The notes under the pieces are model-generated. The model did not search any database, had not been told where the DNA came from, and worked only from the letters and a program-made list of their open reading frames with translations. This document shows positions 1-12,761 of a stretch of DNA of 64,000 nt, in pieces. How positions within the stretch are numbered: the stretch's first letter is position 1; every line of letters begins with the position of its first letter. The position numbers and the translations under genes are program-made. This DNA comes from Cryptomeria japonica (Eukaryota; Streptophyta; Pinopsida; Cupressales; Cupressaceae), in NCBI RefSeq assembly GCF_030272615.1, contig NC_081405.1, forward strand, positions 654,798,920-654,862,919. Reading direction: 5' to 3'.

Positions 1-1400
1 AGGCCATGACTTTGATCAGGACAAATACCGCTTTGTGGTACAAGTCCTATGCTCTCTAGCTATATCTAATCAAATTGAATTCAATGATCTTATGTGTGCC
101 CATGTCAATACGGGAGAATGGTTCACACACATTTTTAATTATTTAAAAATAAGAAATCTTCCTGATGGTGCCAACAAAGGTTTGCGCATGCAAATTCAGA
201 AGCTATCCAACCATTACATTCTCCTATCTAATGTGCTTTATAGGAGATCATACAACGGTCTTCTTTTGTGGTGTTTAACAAAAGATGAGATCCCCCTTTC
301 CCTTTAGGAATCTCATTCAAGCTTTGGAGGTGGGAATTTTGGAGGAAAACCTTTGATACACAAACTGATCCACATGAGGTACTATTGGCAAATGATGGAG
401 CAAGATTCCTTTGGCTCGATCAAAAAGTGCTCCCAATGTCAACAACATAGAACCCTGATTTGAGACCCTATGCAGGAGCTTCGTAGTTAGGTCTCTCCAT
501 GGCCTTTCTAGACTTGAGGATTGGACATCATTGGTGAGATATCTTCCCCTTTGTCTAAAGGTCACATCTTCATTATTACTGCTACAAATTACTTCACTAA
601 GTGGGTCGAGGCAGTGTCGCTCAGGTTGACTACAACTGATATGATTTGTGGCTTCATCATGGATAACATCATTTCTCAATTTGGCTTGCCAACTACCCTT
701 GTTTCTGATAATGGTACACCTTTTAAGAACAAGGTGGTTAAGCAGTTTCTTGAAAAAATTCACATTCAACACCGCTTTTCTACACCTTACTATCTGCATT
801 CTAATGGTTAAGCGGAAGCATCTAACAAAACCATTGAACAAATCTTACACAAGACCGTCACTAAACATGGTAAAGATTGTCATTTTCAATTAGTATACAT
901 GCTATGGTCCTATTGCATGAGTGTTTGTATGGTTATAGGAATCACATCCTACAACCTTATGTATGGTGTCGATGCTATTATGCCTCTTGAATTGGAGATT
1001 CCCTCTTTGCGTGTCTCCTTAAAAGGGGTTATTAATGATGATTCCTATCGAACTTCATTTAAATGAGCTTGAATTATTGGATGAGCATTGTTTAAAGGCC
1101 CTTCAACAAATTCAATCTTATCAAAAGTCTCTATCCAAGCAATATAACCAAAGTGTGCTACCTCGGACATGGAAGTGATGTCAGAAATTCTTTATGAAAG
1201 GTGACTTGGTTCTTTATGAGAACTAGAGAAATGTTAATGCATCGCCTGACCAAAGAGGGAAATTCAGCCTAAATTGGTTAGGTTCGTACATCGTCACCTC
1301 TATTTATGGTTTTGGTGCCTATTTTTTATCCTCCATAGATGGAAATATTCTTAAAGATCCGATCAATGTAACACACCTACATAGATACTATGCGTAGAAT
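1..1400 (+). pseudogene. Ty3/gypsy (Tat-like) integrase remnant
   Basis: This is the 3' end of a Ty3/gypsy pol gene on the + strand, entering from outside the window. Positions 35-307 hold the RNase H-integrase linker, and the zinc-binding part follows at about 310-460, ending in a CSQCQQ motif. The integrase core lies at about 520-850, with TNYFTKWVEAV, the second catalytic aspartate in LVSDNGTPF, and the glutamate region AEASNKTIEQIL. The C-terminal part ends near 1397 with NVTHLHRYYA, close to the ending known for Tat/Ogre integrases. Stops at about 305, 460 and 810 and frame changes after 1040 make it non-functional. The reading-frame order and the motifs are seen directly. The Tat-like placement is inferred from the SKGH...FTKWVEAV...ANGQAE style of core. 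No second half is found in the window. Confidence 0.85.
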
Positions 1401-1528
1401 TTGCATAGTATGTGTCTTGCGTGTGATACCTAGATGCCTATGGGGGAGGAGATCACATCTTGACATGTATCCCTCATCAACATGACATTCATCTTTGTGT
1501 TATGAAGTGACTATGCATTGTTACATCC
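1401..1528 (+). other. 3' noncoding remnant of the Tat-like element
   Basis: Short noncoding stretch between the integrase stop and the first base of the next LTR. It contains a purine-rich patch (TGGGGGAGGAG, about 1441) that could be the element's polypurine tract. The host element is interrupted here. Its continuation is not recognisable elsewhere in the window. Confidence 0.4.
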
Positions 1529-2720
1529 TATGATATGGGGAAAAGTGAATGATGGAAAGATCAAGAGGAAACATTTTCTTCCCTCTGAGGAGAGATGAAA
1601 GTTTCACTGCGGATTTTCCTTCAAACACTTTATCCACATTACATTTAAAAGATGGGGGGGACTCACTAGATCCAATCTCCTAGGGAAGAGATTGAATACT
1701 AAATGAAATGATAATGGTGTGAAGATGACAAGCTAACCCCTCTTTTAGAATGAGTAAGAGTTGAATTATGTGTTTTGAGACTAAGTGTGAAAGTAGAAAA
1801 GAACTAATTATAACTTGAAATAGAAGCATGGTATGAAGTTGTGCACTTGCATCTGTCTACAATATGTTGAAACAAAGTTGCCCTGCAAAGTTGAGGAAAA
1901 GTTGTCAGGACCATGCTTAAAGTGCACACAGTCCTCCAAAAAATCTGTGAAATGAAAAGGGTTTTTTCGACTTTGCAAATGAAGTCGAAGTTTGCAAACA
2001 TAGTTGTGCACCTGCAACCTACACACATAAAAGAGAGGAAAAGGGGTTGGGATTGGGGGTTTTTCTTCAGGTCAAACCTAAGTTTTGGAATTAACCAAAT
2101 GATGAAAGAAAGTACTTGCAAGTAAATGTAAATGAAAGACTAAAATGTAATTCACCTCAAGGGAGGTTGTAGATAGAATTGTTTCTATGGAATTGAATGT
2201 TGAAAGGCATCTCCTCTTCAACAGTTGAATCCTTGACTTGAATGCAACACCTAGCCTTGAAGGGAGACTTGAGAATGCTCAATGATGGATGCTTGATTTC
2301 TTGAACTTATGATCAATGAAAACTTCCAACTTCTTACTTATGTAAATGAGAAGGTAAATACAATTTATATATTCATCAATTAGGGTTAATTGATTGATTT
2401 TTTGTCATAGGCCAACATAGGGAAATTTTTCCTGTTTTAAGTGCAAAGTCCAATGCAAAGATAGGACAAAGGGGGCCCCAAAATAGGGTAGGAATAGTGG
2501 AACCATGCCCCTATCCTAGGGGGGACAGGGGCGTGGCGCTCCTATCCTGCCCTTATCTTAGGATAGGAAGCAGGTTCAAGCAGTGCAAAGGGAAGAAAAA
2601 GTGCATTTTCTAGGGACGAGCAAGTCTCGGGTCTCCGATCAGGCTTGGGGATTCAAATCGCCAACGTGAAGACCCTAATATGGTCACAAATTGTAGGGGT
2701 CACAATTTTATGACACTATA
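1529..2720 (-). repeat. 3' LTR of the outer gag-pro element
   Basis: Aligns by eye with 23303-24546 over its whole length. Shared landmarks are the GTGAATGATGGA block near the left end, the block before the hairpin (1908-1934), and the GGGAGGTTGTAG block near 2160. On the minus strand it begins TATAGTGTCATAAAATTG, where the canonical TG has become TA. It holds no gene. Confidence 0.85.
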
Positions 2721-2736
2721 TTTTGCCCCCACTTTA
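2721..2736 (-). promoter_or_regulatory. Polypurine tract of the outer element
   Basis: On the minus strand the sequence reads TAAAGTGGGGGCAAAA directly before the LTR start. The inner relative has CTAAAGTGGGGGCTAAA at the same place (before 19399), and the duplicated LTR-like units at 35924 and 38087 have CTAAAGTGGGGGAAAAA. This is the expected site for priming second-strand synthesis. Confidence 0.8.
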
Positions 2737-3467
2737 GTGGGAGTATAACCATACACCAATACTATCGGTACAGTACAAGGAAATGAGATTGAAAGACTTC
2801 TACCACATAAAGGAGGCAAGATGTACCAAGCCCCCAGTGGACCAAGGATCTTACGAGATCGATTGACAAAGTAAAAGGGAAGATCAAGAAAGGAAAACCA
2901 TGACTGCAAGTAGCAAGGTTCCCCTCACTATGAGTCATGAAAAGATACCAAAATTATAAAGCAAAGCTGACTTCACTAAATAAATTTAAGTATCAAGAAA
3001 GAAAATATGAGTGGTGTGTATGCCCCCACGTTAAAGCGATCGTGTACACCTTATCAAGAGCGATTTATTTAAGGTAGGATACACTCAAAAGAGAGAGAAG
3101 AGAGGGAGCATGCTATTGCAAGGATTTAGCCCCCAGTAGAGGAATAAACCCAAGGATAATGAACACAAAACATGAGGTAGTTTCTCTTTCCTTGAAGTCA
3201 GTATATTGTATGACAAATCATGTATATCATATATGTATGTGCATATAATAATTGTCATTCCCTAATGAAAGGATACTACCTTGGAAGAAAGGGAATAGAG
3301 GATGTCTTTTGAGTCAACATGAAAGAGACCAAAAAGAGATCTTAATGCTTTGCATTGTCCTCAAGAAGACGTTAAGGGTAAAAATAGAAGAACATGGATA
3401 CACATAGAAGAATAATCACAAAAGAGGAAGAGAGGAGAGAAGGAGAAGATCCTCTGTGCTAATATTG
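2737..3467 (-). other. 3' noncoding region of the outer element
   Basis: About 730 bp between the gag-pro stop and the polypurine tract with no reading frame of note. It aligns with 18651-19383 of the inner element: the TTTAGTCAACATGAAAGAGAC-type block near 3310 has a counterpart near 18790. No pol domain is present. Confidence 0.75.
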
Positions 3468-5313
3468 CTAATCTAGAATGACATTCGCCTCCCGATCTTA
3501 TTGATAACTATTTTGGGAAGGCGAGCAACACCCTAGAGGAGCGATATCAAGCACAACAGATGGAGCTAACATAATATCCAAACAAGGATTATGCTCATGG
3601 GCTAAGTCACTTTGTTCAATTCTAGGGGCTAGGATTAGGGTTTTTGAAAATTTAGTTGATAAACGCTTGTCCACATCAACATATTCATAGTCACAATAAG
3701 AAGCATTAGGAGTTGTATTGCCACCATGAATAACATTTTCACTCATTTCTTCATCAATATTAATAGAAAGAGGAGTACGAACATGAATAGGAGTAATATT
3801 TATGAAAGGAGGAACAATGTCCTCTTTGATAGTTGAAGGTTTAGGTTGGACAAGAGGAGAGGAAAGTCTCTTCTCTCTATAAGAGCGAGGAGGTGGAACT
3901 GTGCCATATAAAAGAGGAATACTAGGTAAAGGAAGGAGACCAGGTCCATCATGGGGAGGTGGTACAAGTCTAACCTTAGAAGAAATATTGTTGTCCTTCT
4001 TAGAAGAAAGCATAGTTACATCCATAGGAATACGTTGAGGATCTTCCTTAGGAGGAAGATTAGTCCTATCCATTAGGGGAAGGATTTTATTTTCAAGAAG
4101 GATGTGGATATCAATTGTTGGAGATCTAGGCTGACTTAAGGATAAGATCATATCTTTCTTCCATTTTTGATAAGATTGGAAAAGAGGATCATTTCTCTAT
4201 GGAAGAGATTGAAATTTCTTAGGCCAAAAGAGATCAATAGGAACACTTGGGCTTCTTTCGAATGATCAAAGTAAGCTATGGTTAATAGTTATGATTTCTC
4301 CATTGTGGGGAAATTTCAAACACTTATGAATTGGAGAAGCAATAGCCTTCATGGAAGATAGCCAAGGGTAGCCCAACTTCATATAGAATTGATCAAGAGA
4401 AGGAATGATAACAAAGTTGACATCCATAGATTTAGTGTCAACTTCAACAGGAAGGGTGGTAGAACCAATGGTAGGGCAATAGAATCCATCAAATAACTTC
4501 ACAACCACATTAGTATCATCATATATCAGTTTATGCAATTGTAAAGTGAAAAGATACTCCTTAGTAATGATATTAACCATGCAAGAGGGATCAACAAAAG
4601 CACCATGGCAAGGTATGTCCTTAACCTTCACACCTATGTATAAAGGGCCAATGGGTACTTTAATGGTCTCACTAGGGTCAAATGTAATACAAGGGTCCTT
4701 AGGTGTCTCTTGTTTCTCTACCAAAATCACTAAATTTGGAGTTGTGGTAGTAAGATCAAAGGGAGAGAAAGAGGTATGGTCAGTCTCAATCATGTTAGAG
4801 GTATGAGAAGGCAAAGGATCAGTAAAAATATTAAGATTTTGATTAGGAGGAGCTACTGATTTGTTTCCCTTATCATTCACACCTGCCATGGATATAGTAT
4901 TATTATCAATCAAATCTTGAATCTTACTTTTCAATGCAAAAAATTTCTCAATATCATGACTAGGCTGACAATGAAATTGACAAAAAGAATTGCTATCAAA
5001 ATAAGGGGATGCAAGCTTAAAAGGATCAACTAGTTTTATAGGAGGAAGTTTGATAACATTTATTTGTAACAACTGAGACATAATACTATGTAAAGATTCA
5101 TTCAAAGGAGTAAATTGTCTTTCTCTTTTAAAGAATTTAGAAATAGGAGGCACACCTGTTGTAGCATTCACATTATTGTTGTTGATTGTATAATTGAACT
5201 TGATGAAGCTTTTTGCTAGTTTAAACTTCACAAATGGTTGTTGAACACTCTCCCCCTTATCACTTGGAGCCATAGGAGTAGATTGCTCCATTTGAGTCAC
5301 AACCAGTTGATAA
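3468..5313 (-). pseudogene. Gag-protease, C-terminal part (outer element)
   Basis: Continuation, after the copia insertion, of the gag-pro frame that begins at 22154. In reading order it carries the end of the capsid region, then a CHHC knuckle (C-x2-H-x4-H-x4 with the last Cys read as Phe, near 4960), then the protease-like region with FVDPSCMVNIIT where DTG or DSG is usual (about 4560-4620). A GYPWLSSMKA motif follows (about 4340-4380), then a Ser/Pro-rich tail to a stop at 3468. A CAA-to-TAA change gives an earlier stop at 3498, and the frame changes near 4150-4265. The reading frame that appears to start at 5390 is false, because its first 26 codons lie in the copia LTR. Confidence 0.85.
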
Positions 5314-6865
5314 TGATAACTCAATGATGAGAAAATAGTGCCAAATCGGTACTGAGAGGGGGGGGGTGAATCAGTACAGATAAAATACAATGCTAAACTA
5401 GTTCAACAACAATTACTCCAAATGACTAGCAAACAGTGACACCAGTTTGAAAAAGAGTGCAACTGGTAAAACCTAGAACAACTTAAAACAATCATAAACC
5501 AGTTACTCACTTAGCTTTCCACTCAAATCAGAACTACACTACCATTTCACCCTTATGTATGAACAGGTAATCTATCATCATATCTTCACAATAGCTAGTT
5601 CAACATGTTTTATTGACAGGCATCAAACACAGAACCATCATATGCTTAACAGGTAATAACAAAGCATCACAAGATAAAAGCATCACACATGACACATATT
5701 TTTCACGTGTAAACCCAACTGGGAAAAACCACAGTGGGGATGAATACCCACAAGCTTGTTGTTGAACTCTTTGGAAGTTCGCTCTATTAGGAGCCTTGTC
5801 CGGTTAGAGACATTACAAAAGGTTCTGCTAGGAACTGATCATGTTAGAGATCACCCAGTTAAGGGATGGCTACAATACCCAGTTAAGGGTTAATCCTTGT
5901 TAAGGGTACCTTGTTAGAGGATTTCAAGAACTCAATAGCTAAAGGATTTCCAGAGCTCTCTAGCTTTCTAGATCTCAGTAACTTTGAGTTACCCTGTTAA
6001 GGGATTTACAGCAAGCCGATTAAGGCTACCTTGTTAGGGGATTTTCCAATTGTTGAGGTGTTTAGAGATCAATAGGTATTACAATGATCTGGTAACAACA
6101 CTCAATGCTAATGCAAATCCACTTAAGCTCCTCTTCACCTTCTACACTTACACTCTACAGGTATCACTTCTCTCCTCTGGTCTAGCAAGGATCTCATATC
6201 CCTTCTCTTAGATACTCACACACATCTTTTGCTAACAACCTCTGAAAGAATCACAACATCGACCTTATAGGAAAACAGATAGGTTGGTAGCATAAACCCT
6301 AAACCTTAGACCTGTTAGGTTAAGGAATTCAAACAGTACAATCCTGATCATTGATCATACTGTATTAAATGCAACAGATCTTGAATAAATCTCAGGACAT
6401 TCTCCATCGTTCATTATCCACCGATTTCATGGTGGTTGATAATCTATCATGCCTTTTCACCATTTACAAACTTTGCACATTCCCGAGGTAGATAGGGATA
6501 GTCTTCTTCATGCAAGATCCTTCACGCACTCAAGGCTGATGTGGCAACATGATCTGTTCTTTGTTATACTACTTACTCATTACACAAAGATCACCGGTTG
6601 AGCCATACAAGCTTGAAGCACTTCAACCGGAAACCCTGAAGTTGAGACTACCAATTGGTAGTCATACAACTCTTCCATGTGCCAGTTCCCATAACCATAT
6701 GCCGGTTCATCTTGAACAAGTACACCACTTCACTTTGGCACGAATGCCGGTTCACAGTGTTATACTGGTTCTCACATATGTTGGTTCATACCTCTTCAAC
6801 ATATTGACATCAATGATAACATACAATGTCATTATGTCCACATACCGGTTCACATAATGCCAACA
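5314..6865 (-). repeat. 3' LTR of copia element 1
   Basis: Begins TGATAACTCAATG and ends GCCAACA on the + strand, so on the minus strand it runs TGTTGGC...TTATCA. The C-run plus CTCTCAGT motif lies at 5353-5370 (seen as GAGAGGGGGGGGG). Degenerate GTTAAGG repeats fill 5790-6045. Many CCGGTT motifs of the other LTR appear here as CTAGTT or CCAGTT. No gene. Confidence 0.95.
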
Positions 6866-6877
6866 ATCTCCCCCTTT
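6866..6877 (-). promoter_or_regulatory. Polypurine tract of copia element 1
   Basis: On the minus strand AAAGGGGGAGAT directly precedes the LTR start TGTTGGC. It is preceded by GCCATCAATGCC, shared with the copia element at 46342 and the zinc-knuckle element at 57105. Confidence 0.9.
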
Positions 6878-7110
6878 GGCATTGATGGCAATATACAAAG
6901 ATATCTCTCTGCTTCACATTTTCTCTCCCAATTTCTGTAGATATCTTCTCCACTTGACATCTTCTCCCCCTTTGACAACAATGCCAAGGTGGAGGCACAA
7001 GCTTCTTGGTTCCATTATGCTTCTCCCCCTGAGTAGTAGCATCCTTCAACACATCAATCCTGAAGAAATATTTGTCTATGCAATACATGATTGATGTGGA
7101 GAATATACCT

Positions 7111-10100
7111 TTAGTTCACCTCTTGAAGGGGTAGTACCCCTAATTCACCTCTTAAGTGTGTAAATGTAGTCTTTGGAAGAGGCTTGGTGAATATGTCTGC
7201 TAACTGCTCCTTACTGGACACATGCTCCAGTGCAATCTCTTTGTTCTGAACCTTTTCCCTTAAGAAATGATACTTAAGCTCAAAGTGCTTGGTTCTAGAA
7301 TGTAAAATCGGATTCTTGAAATATTGATAGCACTTGTGTTATCATAGAATATACTTACCGGTTCAGGTATAGGGATTTTGAAGCCTTTCAGTACATGCTT
7401 CATCCAAATTGTCTGAGTGCAGTTCATGAAAGCTGCAACATACTCCAATTCTACTGTAGAATGAGAAATACAACTCTGCTTTTTACTCATCCATGAGACC
7501 AGCCTACCACCAAGGAAGAATGCACCACCGGTTGTGTTCTTTTGGTCATCTACATTACCAGCCCAATCAACATCTGTGAACACTTTCAAGTTGTAGTCCT
7601 TGCTATATGGATACCACAATCCATAGTCAATAGTTCCCTTCAGATACCTAAGAATCCGCTTGGCTGCAACCAAGTGGGATTCTCTTGGAATTTTCTAGAA
7701 CCTTGCAGTAATGCCAACTACATGTGCAATATCCAATCTGCTATGCACTACATAATGCAGTTTACCAATCATTGATTGGTATTCCTTCTCATCAACCAAT
7801 GTTGAGTCATCCTCTTTGGATAGTTTACAACTGGTCACCATCGGTGTACCAACTAGTTTTCTATCTTCCATGCCAAAGGTCTTCAACACCTCTTTGACAT
7901 ACTTGGACTAAGTGATAAAGCTTCCATCCTTCATCTGTTGGATTTGTAGTCCAATGAAGAAATTAATCTCCCCTATGAGTGACATCTCAAACTCTTCCTT
8001 CATCTCATCAGCAAAGTCATGACTCATCTTGTCATCTCCACCAAAGATAATGTCATCAACAAATACCTCACAGATCAGGATCTGATCTCCTTCAGACTTC
8101 AAGTAGATATTACTATCTTCACTTGTTCTCTCAAATCCAATCTTCACAAGATGGGAATGAAGGCGCTCATACCATGCCCTAGGTGTTTTCTTTAGACCAT
8201 ATAAGGCTTTATGTAGCCTACATACCATGTCACTATCTTCAGATAGGGGAAACCCATCTGGTTGCTCAATATACACCTCCTCTTCAAGTACACCATTTAG
8301 GAATGCAGATTTTACATCCATTTGATATACTTTGAAGCCTTTAAAAGTTGCATATGCAAGAAGCATATGAACTCCTTCCAATCTGGCTACAGGAGCAAAG
8401 GTTTCTCCATAGTCTTCTCCTTCTTCTTGAGCATATTTTTTGCACACCAATCTGGCTTTATTCCTAATCACTGTGCCATCCTCATTCAGCTTGTTTTTGA
8501 ACACCTATTTGGTGCCAATGACATTTTTATGCTCTGGTCTAGGTACCAAGGACCATGTACCATTTTTCTCTATCTGGTTAAGTTCCTCTTCCATTGCCTT
8601 GATCCAGTCTTCATCTTTATGAGCCTCTTTGAATGATTTAGGCTCAAATTCAGAGATCATACATGAGTTTTCTCTGATCTTTCTTCTTGTAAGGATTCCT
8701 TCATCCTTATCTCCTATGATCTACTTAGGATCATGATTCACCTTGACATACCGAGGAATGGTCTTGACTGGTTCTTCTTGCTTTTCCTCTTCATCCTCAT
8801 CTTAATCAGTATCAACATTCACCGGTTCAGGAACACTATTACTGGTACTTGGTTGACTGACAACTGGTTCCTAGAAGGTTGCAACCGGTTCATTTATAGC
8901 TTTCTCACTTTCAGTTTCCTTAGTTTTCTTAGAGGATTCATCAACTCTTACATTGATACTTTCCATAATTCTCTGAGTCCTATTGTTGTAACACTTGAGA
9001 GCTTTGCTTTTGGTGGAATATCCTAGGAATATTCCCTCATCACATTTAGCTTCAAATTTGCCTAGATGTTCACTCCTCTTGATGTAACATTTGCTACCAA
9101 ATACCCTAAAGTAGCTAACCACATGTGCCTTACCGGTCCAATACTCATAAGGAGTTTTGTCCTTACCTTTCTTGATGAGTACCTAGTTCATTGTGTAGAC
9201 TACAGTGCTCACCGTTTCTCTCCAAAAGGTGTGAGCTACCTTTCCTTGAATCAACATGGTTCTAGCTGCTTCAACCATAGTCCAGTTATTCCTCTCTACT
9301 AGGCCATTCTGCTGTGGAGTCTGGGGGGCAGACAGTTGCCTCTTGATGCCAAATTCTTCATAATACTTGTTGAATTCACCAGAAGTGAATTCCCCTCCTT
9401 GATCAGTTCTAAGACACTTGATCTTTTTACCGCTTTCCTTCTCCACTAATGCTCTGAAAGCTTTGAACTTCACAAAGGCTTTAGACTTGTCTTTCAAGAA
9501 TGTGACCCACATCATTCTTTAGTAGTCATCAGTGAGAATCATGAAGTACCTATCACCGTACACACTTCTTGTTTTCATAGGACCACACAAATCAGTATGC
9601 ACAAGATCAAGCAAGTTGCCATCAGTGAAAGATTTACCTTTAAAGGTTGAGTAGACATTTTCCCCGATTGACACTCTTTGCACAAGGTATTATCCGGTTT
9701 TCTTAGCATCGGCAACCCTCTAACTACCTTGATCTTACTAGCCTTCACAATGTTATCAAAGTTTACATGGCAAAGTCTCCTATTCCATATCCAACTATCA
9801 TCAAACTTAGCCATAAGACATGTAATTATATTTGCATTAAGATGAAATAGGTTACCTTTGGTCTGCATGCTGGTAACCACCAATTCACCATCTTTTCCCT
9901 TGATTATGTGAACTCCATTCTTGAATTCCAGAGTGAGGCCACTATCATTCAGCTGGGCAACCCTCAGAAGGTTGTTTCTGAGACCATCAACCCAGTACAC
10001 ATTGTCAGCACCACTCTTTCCATTTAGAGAGATGGACCCTCTGCCTTTGACCATGCATGGTGCATCATTGCCAAAGCAAACCACACCTCCATCATACTCC

Positions 10101-11199
10101 TCCAAGGATAGAAACTTTCTCCGGTCACCAATCATATGGTGAGAATAGCCACTGTCAATCATCCACTCATGGAATTATCAAACTGGGAGACAAGAGCCTT
10201 CTTGTCTGACACATCTTCTTTGACAACAACAAACACAATATCTTCATTTTCTTCATCCTCTGATTCCTCATCTGCGACACCTTCATCAACTACCACAAAA
10301 TAGTTTCTCCGATTTCCTCCTTTGAATTTCCTGAACCTTTCTGGTTTGTCCTTGTTATCGCCATTAGGACAGTTTATAGCAATATGTCCTATCCGGTTAC
10401 AAGAAAAACATTTCAAAGGTAGCTTACCTTTGTATTTACTGGTTCCTTTAGGAAGCTTCCTAGAAAGTAGAGCTTCAAATTCCATCAGAAACTCCTCATC
10501 ATCCATTACTCTGCTCTGTCTTGGTTCACCACTAGTGCTTGCTTCTTTTCCTTTCCTGGATGGTACAATAGAAGCTTTAAAAGTTGATTCAATCTTTTGA
10601 ACACTGCCATCAAAACTATTTAACTCATAGGCTATCAACTTGGCTATGATGGAGTCCAAGGATACCTTAGTCTTGTCTATTTATCTCAGCTCCTGAATAG
10701 GAGCAACCCCTATTGCATAGACCGGCAATAGGGATCTCAGGACTTTGCTTACCACAGTGGAATCTTCCATTTTACCACCTGCACTCTTGATTTCTCCAAC
10801 AACTGTTTTGATTCTTATTCCATACTACTGAATGGTCTCACCTTCAACCATTTGCATATCTTCAAACTTCCCTCTCCAGATTTCTTCCTTAGCCTGTTTT
10901 ACATGTTCATCACCACCATAGATATTTTCAAGAGCATCTCATACCTCTTTAGGATTTACCTTGTCCTGAACATCAATAAACTCAATGTCAGATAGACTAC
11001 TAATAAGGGCTTCCATGACTTGCCCATTTTCTTGTATCTCTCTCTTTTGGTCATCGGTGAGAGTACCGATAGGGACAACATAGACATTCTCAACATAACT
11101 CCAGTGTTGAGCACCCATGCTTCTAATGAATATCTTCATCCTATCTTTCCATATACCAAAATTTTCCATGTTAAACTTTGGACCTTCCCTCTTCATCAT
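7111..11199 (-). pseudogene. Ty1/copia Gag-Pol polyprotein (element 1)
   Basis: Minus-strand polyprotein in copia order. Gag starts at 11199, and its zinc knuckle CFSCNRIGHIAINC lies near 10400. Protease carries MIDSGYSHHM (near 10160). GAG-pre-integrase has the H-x-H...C-x2-C region ending CKECQSGK (near 9670). The integrase core has TDQGGEF (near 9400) and the glutamate in QQNGLVERNN (near 9310). Reverse transcriptase has [13 protein letters not shown] (near 8310) and FVDDIIFG (near 8050). RNase H has VDWAGNVDDQK (near 7560) and ends at 7111. At least five stops interrupt it (for example near 10940, 10830, 10680, 10160 and 7905), and a one-base deletion lies near 7318. Integrase follows protease and precedes reverse transcriptase, which fixes the superfamily as Ty1/copia. 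I do not assign a clade. Confidence 0.95.
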
Positions 11200-11256
11200 T
11201 TGATTAGGATCTTTACCTCAAGCGGTTAAGCTTACAACACAAAGGACCTGAAGGAT

Positions 11257-11268
11257 GCTCTGATACCA
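11257..11268 (-). promoter_or_regulatory. Primer-binding site of copia element 1
   Basis: The minus strand reads TGGTATCAGAGC two bases after the LTR end. This is the standard plant primer-binding site, complementary to the 3' part of initiator methionine tRNA. Confidence 0.95.
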
Positions 11269-11270
11269 AT

Positions 11271-12761
11271 TGATAACTCAATGATGAGAAAATAGTACCA
11301 AACCGGTACTGAGAGGGGGGGGTGAATCAATACAGACAAAATACAGTCCTAAACCGGTTCAACAACAATTACTCCAAATGACTAGCAAACCGTGACACCG
11401 GTTTGAAACAAAGTGCAACCAGTAAAACCCAGAACAACTTAAAACAATCATAAACCGGTTACTCACTTAGCTTTCCACTCATTTCAAAAATACACTACCA
11501 TTTCACCCTTATGTATGAACAGGTAATCTATCTCATATCTTCACAACAGCTAGTTCAACATGTTTTATTGACAGGCATAAAACACAAAACCATCATATGT
11601 TTAATAGGTAATAACAAAGCATGAAAAGATAAAAGCATCACACATGACACACATATTTTTCATGTGGAAACCCAACTAGGAAAAACCACGGTGGGGATGA
11701 ATACCCACAAGCTTGTTGTTGAACTCTTTGGAAGTCCGCTCTGTTAGGAGCCTTGTCCGGTTAAAGACATTACAAAAGGTTCTGCTAGGAACCGATCCTA
11801 TTAGAGATCACCTGGTTAAGGGATGGCTACAATACCTGGTTAAGGGTTAAACCATGTTAAGGGTACATTGTTAGAGGATTTCAAGAACTCAATAGCTAAA
11901 GGATTTCCAGAGCTCTCTAGCTTTCTAGATCTCAGCAACTTTGAGTTACCCTGTTAAGGGATTTATAGCAAGCCGGTTAAGGCTACCCTATTAGGGGATT
12001 TTCCAACCGTTGAGGTGGTTAGAGATCAATAGGTATTACAATGATTTGGTAATAGCACTCAATGCCAATGTAGATCCACTTAAGCTCCTCTTCACCTTTT
12101 GCACTTACACTCTACAGGTATCACTTCTCTCCTCTGGTCTGGCAAGGATCTCGTACCCCTTCTCTTGGATACTCACACATAAATTTTGCCAACAACCTTT
12201 GAAAGAATCACAACATCGACCTTATAGGACAATAGATAGGTTGGTATCATAAACCCTAAACCCTAGACCTGTTAGGTTAAGGAATTCAAATAGTTCAATC
12301 TTGATCGTTCATCATACTATATTAAATGTAACAGATCTTGAATAAATCTCAAGATATTCTCCATCATTCATTATCCACAGATTTCATGGTGGCTGATAAT
12401 CCATCGCGCATTTTCATCATTTACAAACTTCGTACATTCTCGAGGTAGATAGGGATAGTCTTCTTCATGCAAGATCCTTCACGTACACAAGGCTGACGTG
12501 GCAACATGATCTGTTCTTTGTTATACTGCTTACTCATTACACAAAGATCACTAGTTGAGCAATACAGGCTTGAAGCACTTCAACTAGAAACCCTGAAGTT
12601 GAGACTACCAACTGGTAGTCATACAATGCTTCCATGTGCTAGTTCCCATAACCATATGCCGGTTCATCTTGCACAAGCACACCACTTCACTTTGGCATAA
12701 ATGTCGGTTCACAGTATTATACTGGTTCTCACATATGCCGGTTCATACCTCTTCAACATAT
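11271..12761 (-). repeat. 5' LTR of copia element 1, first part
   Basis: Matches 5314-6800 with substitutions and small indels. It keeps more CCGGTT motifs than the other LTR (for example near 11354, 11398, 11452, 11757, 11974, 12658 and 12738). It stops at the target site CATAT (12757-12761), where the inner gag-pro element entered, and resumes at 20663. Confidence 0.95.

Noticed and set aside
5314-5390. Apparent gag start at 5390 on the minus strand
   Set aside because: The first codons are copia LTR sequence. The true frame enters from 20724 across the insertion.
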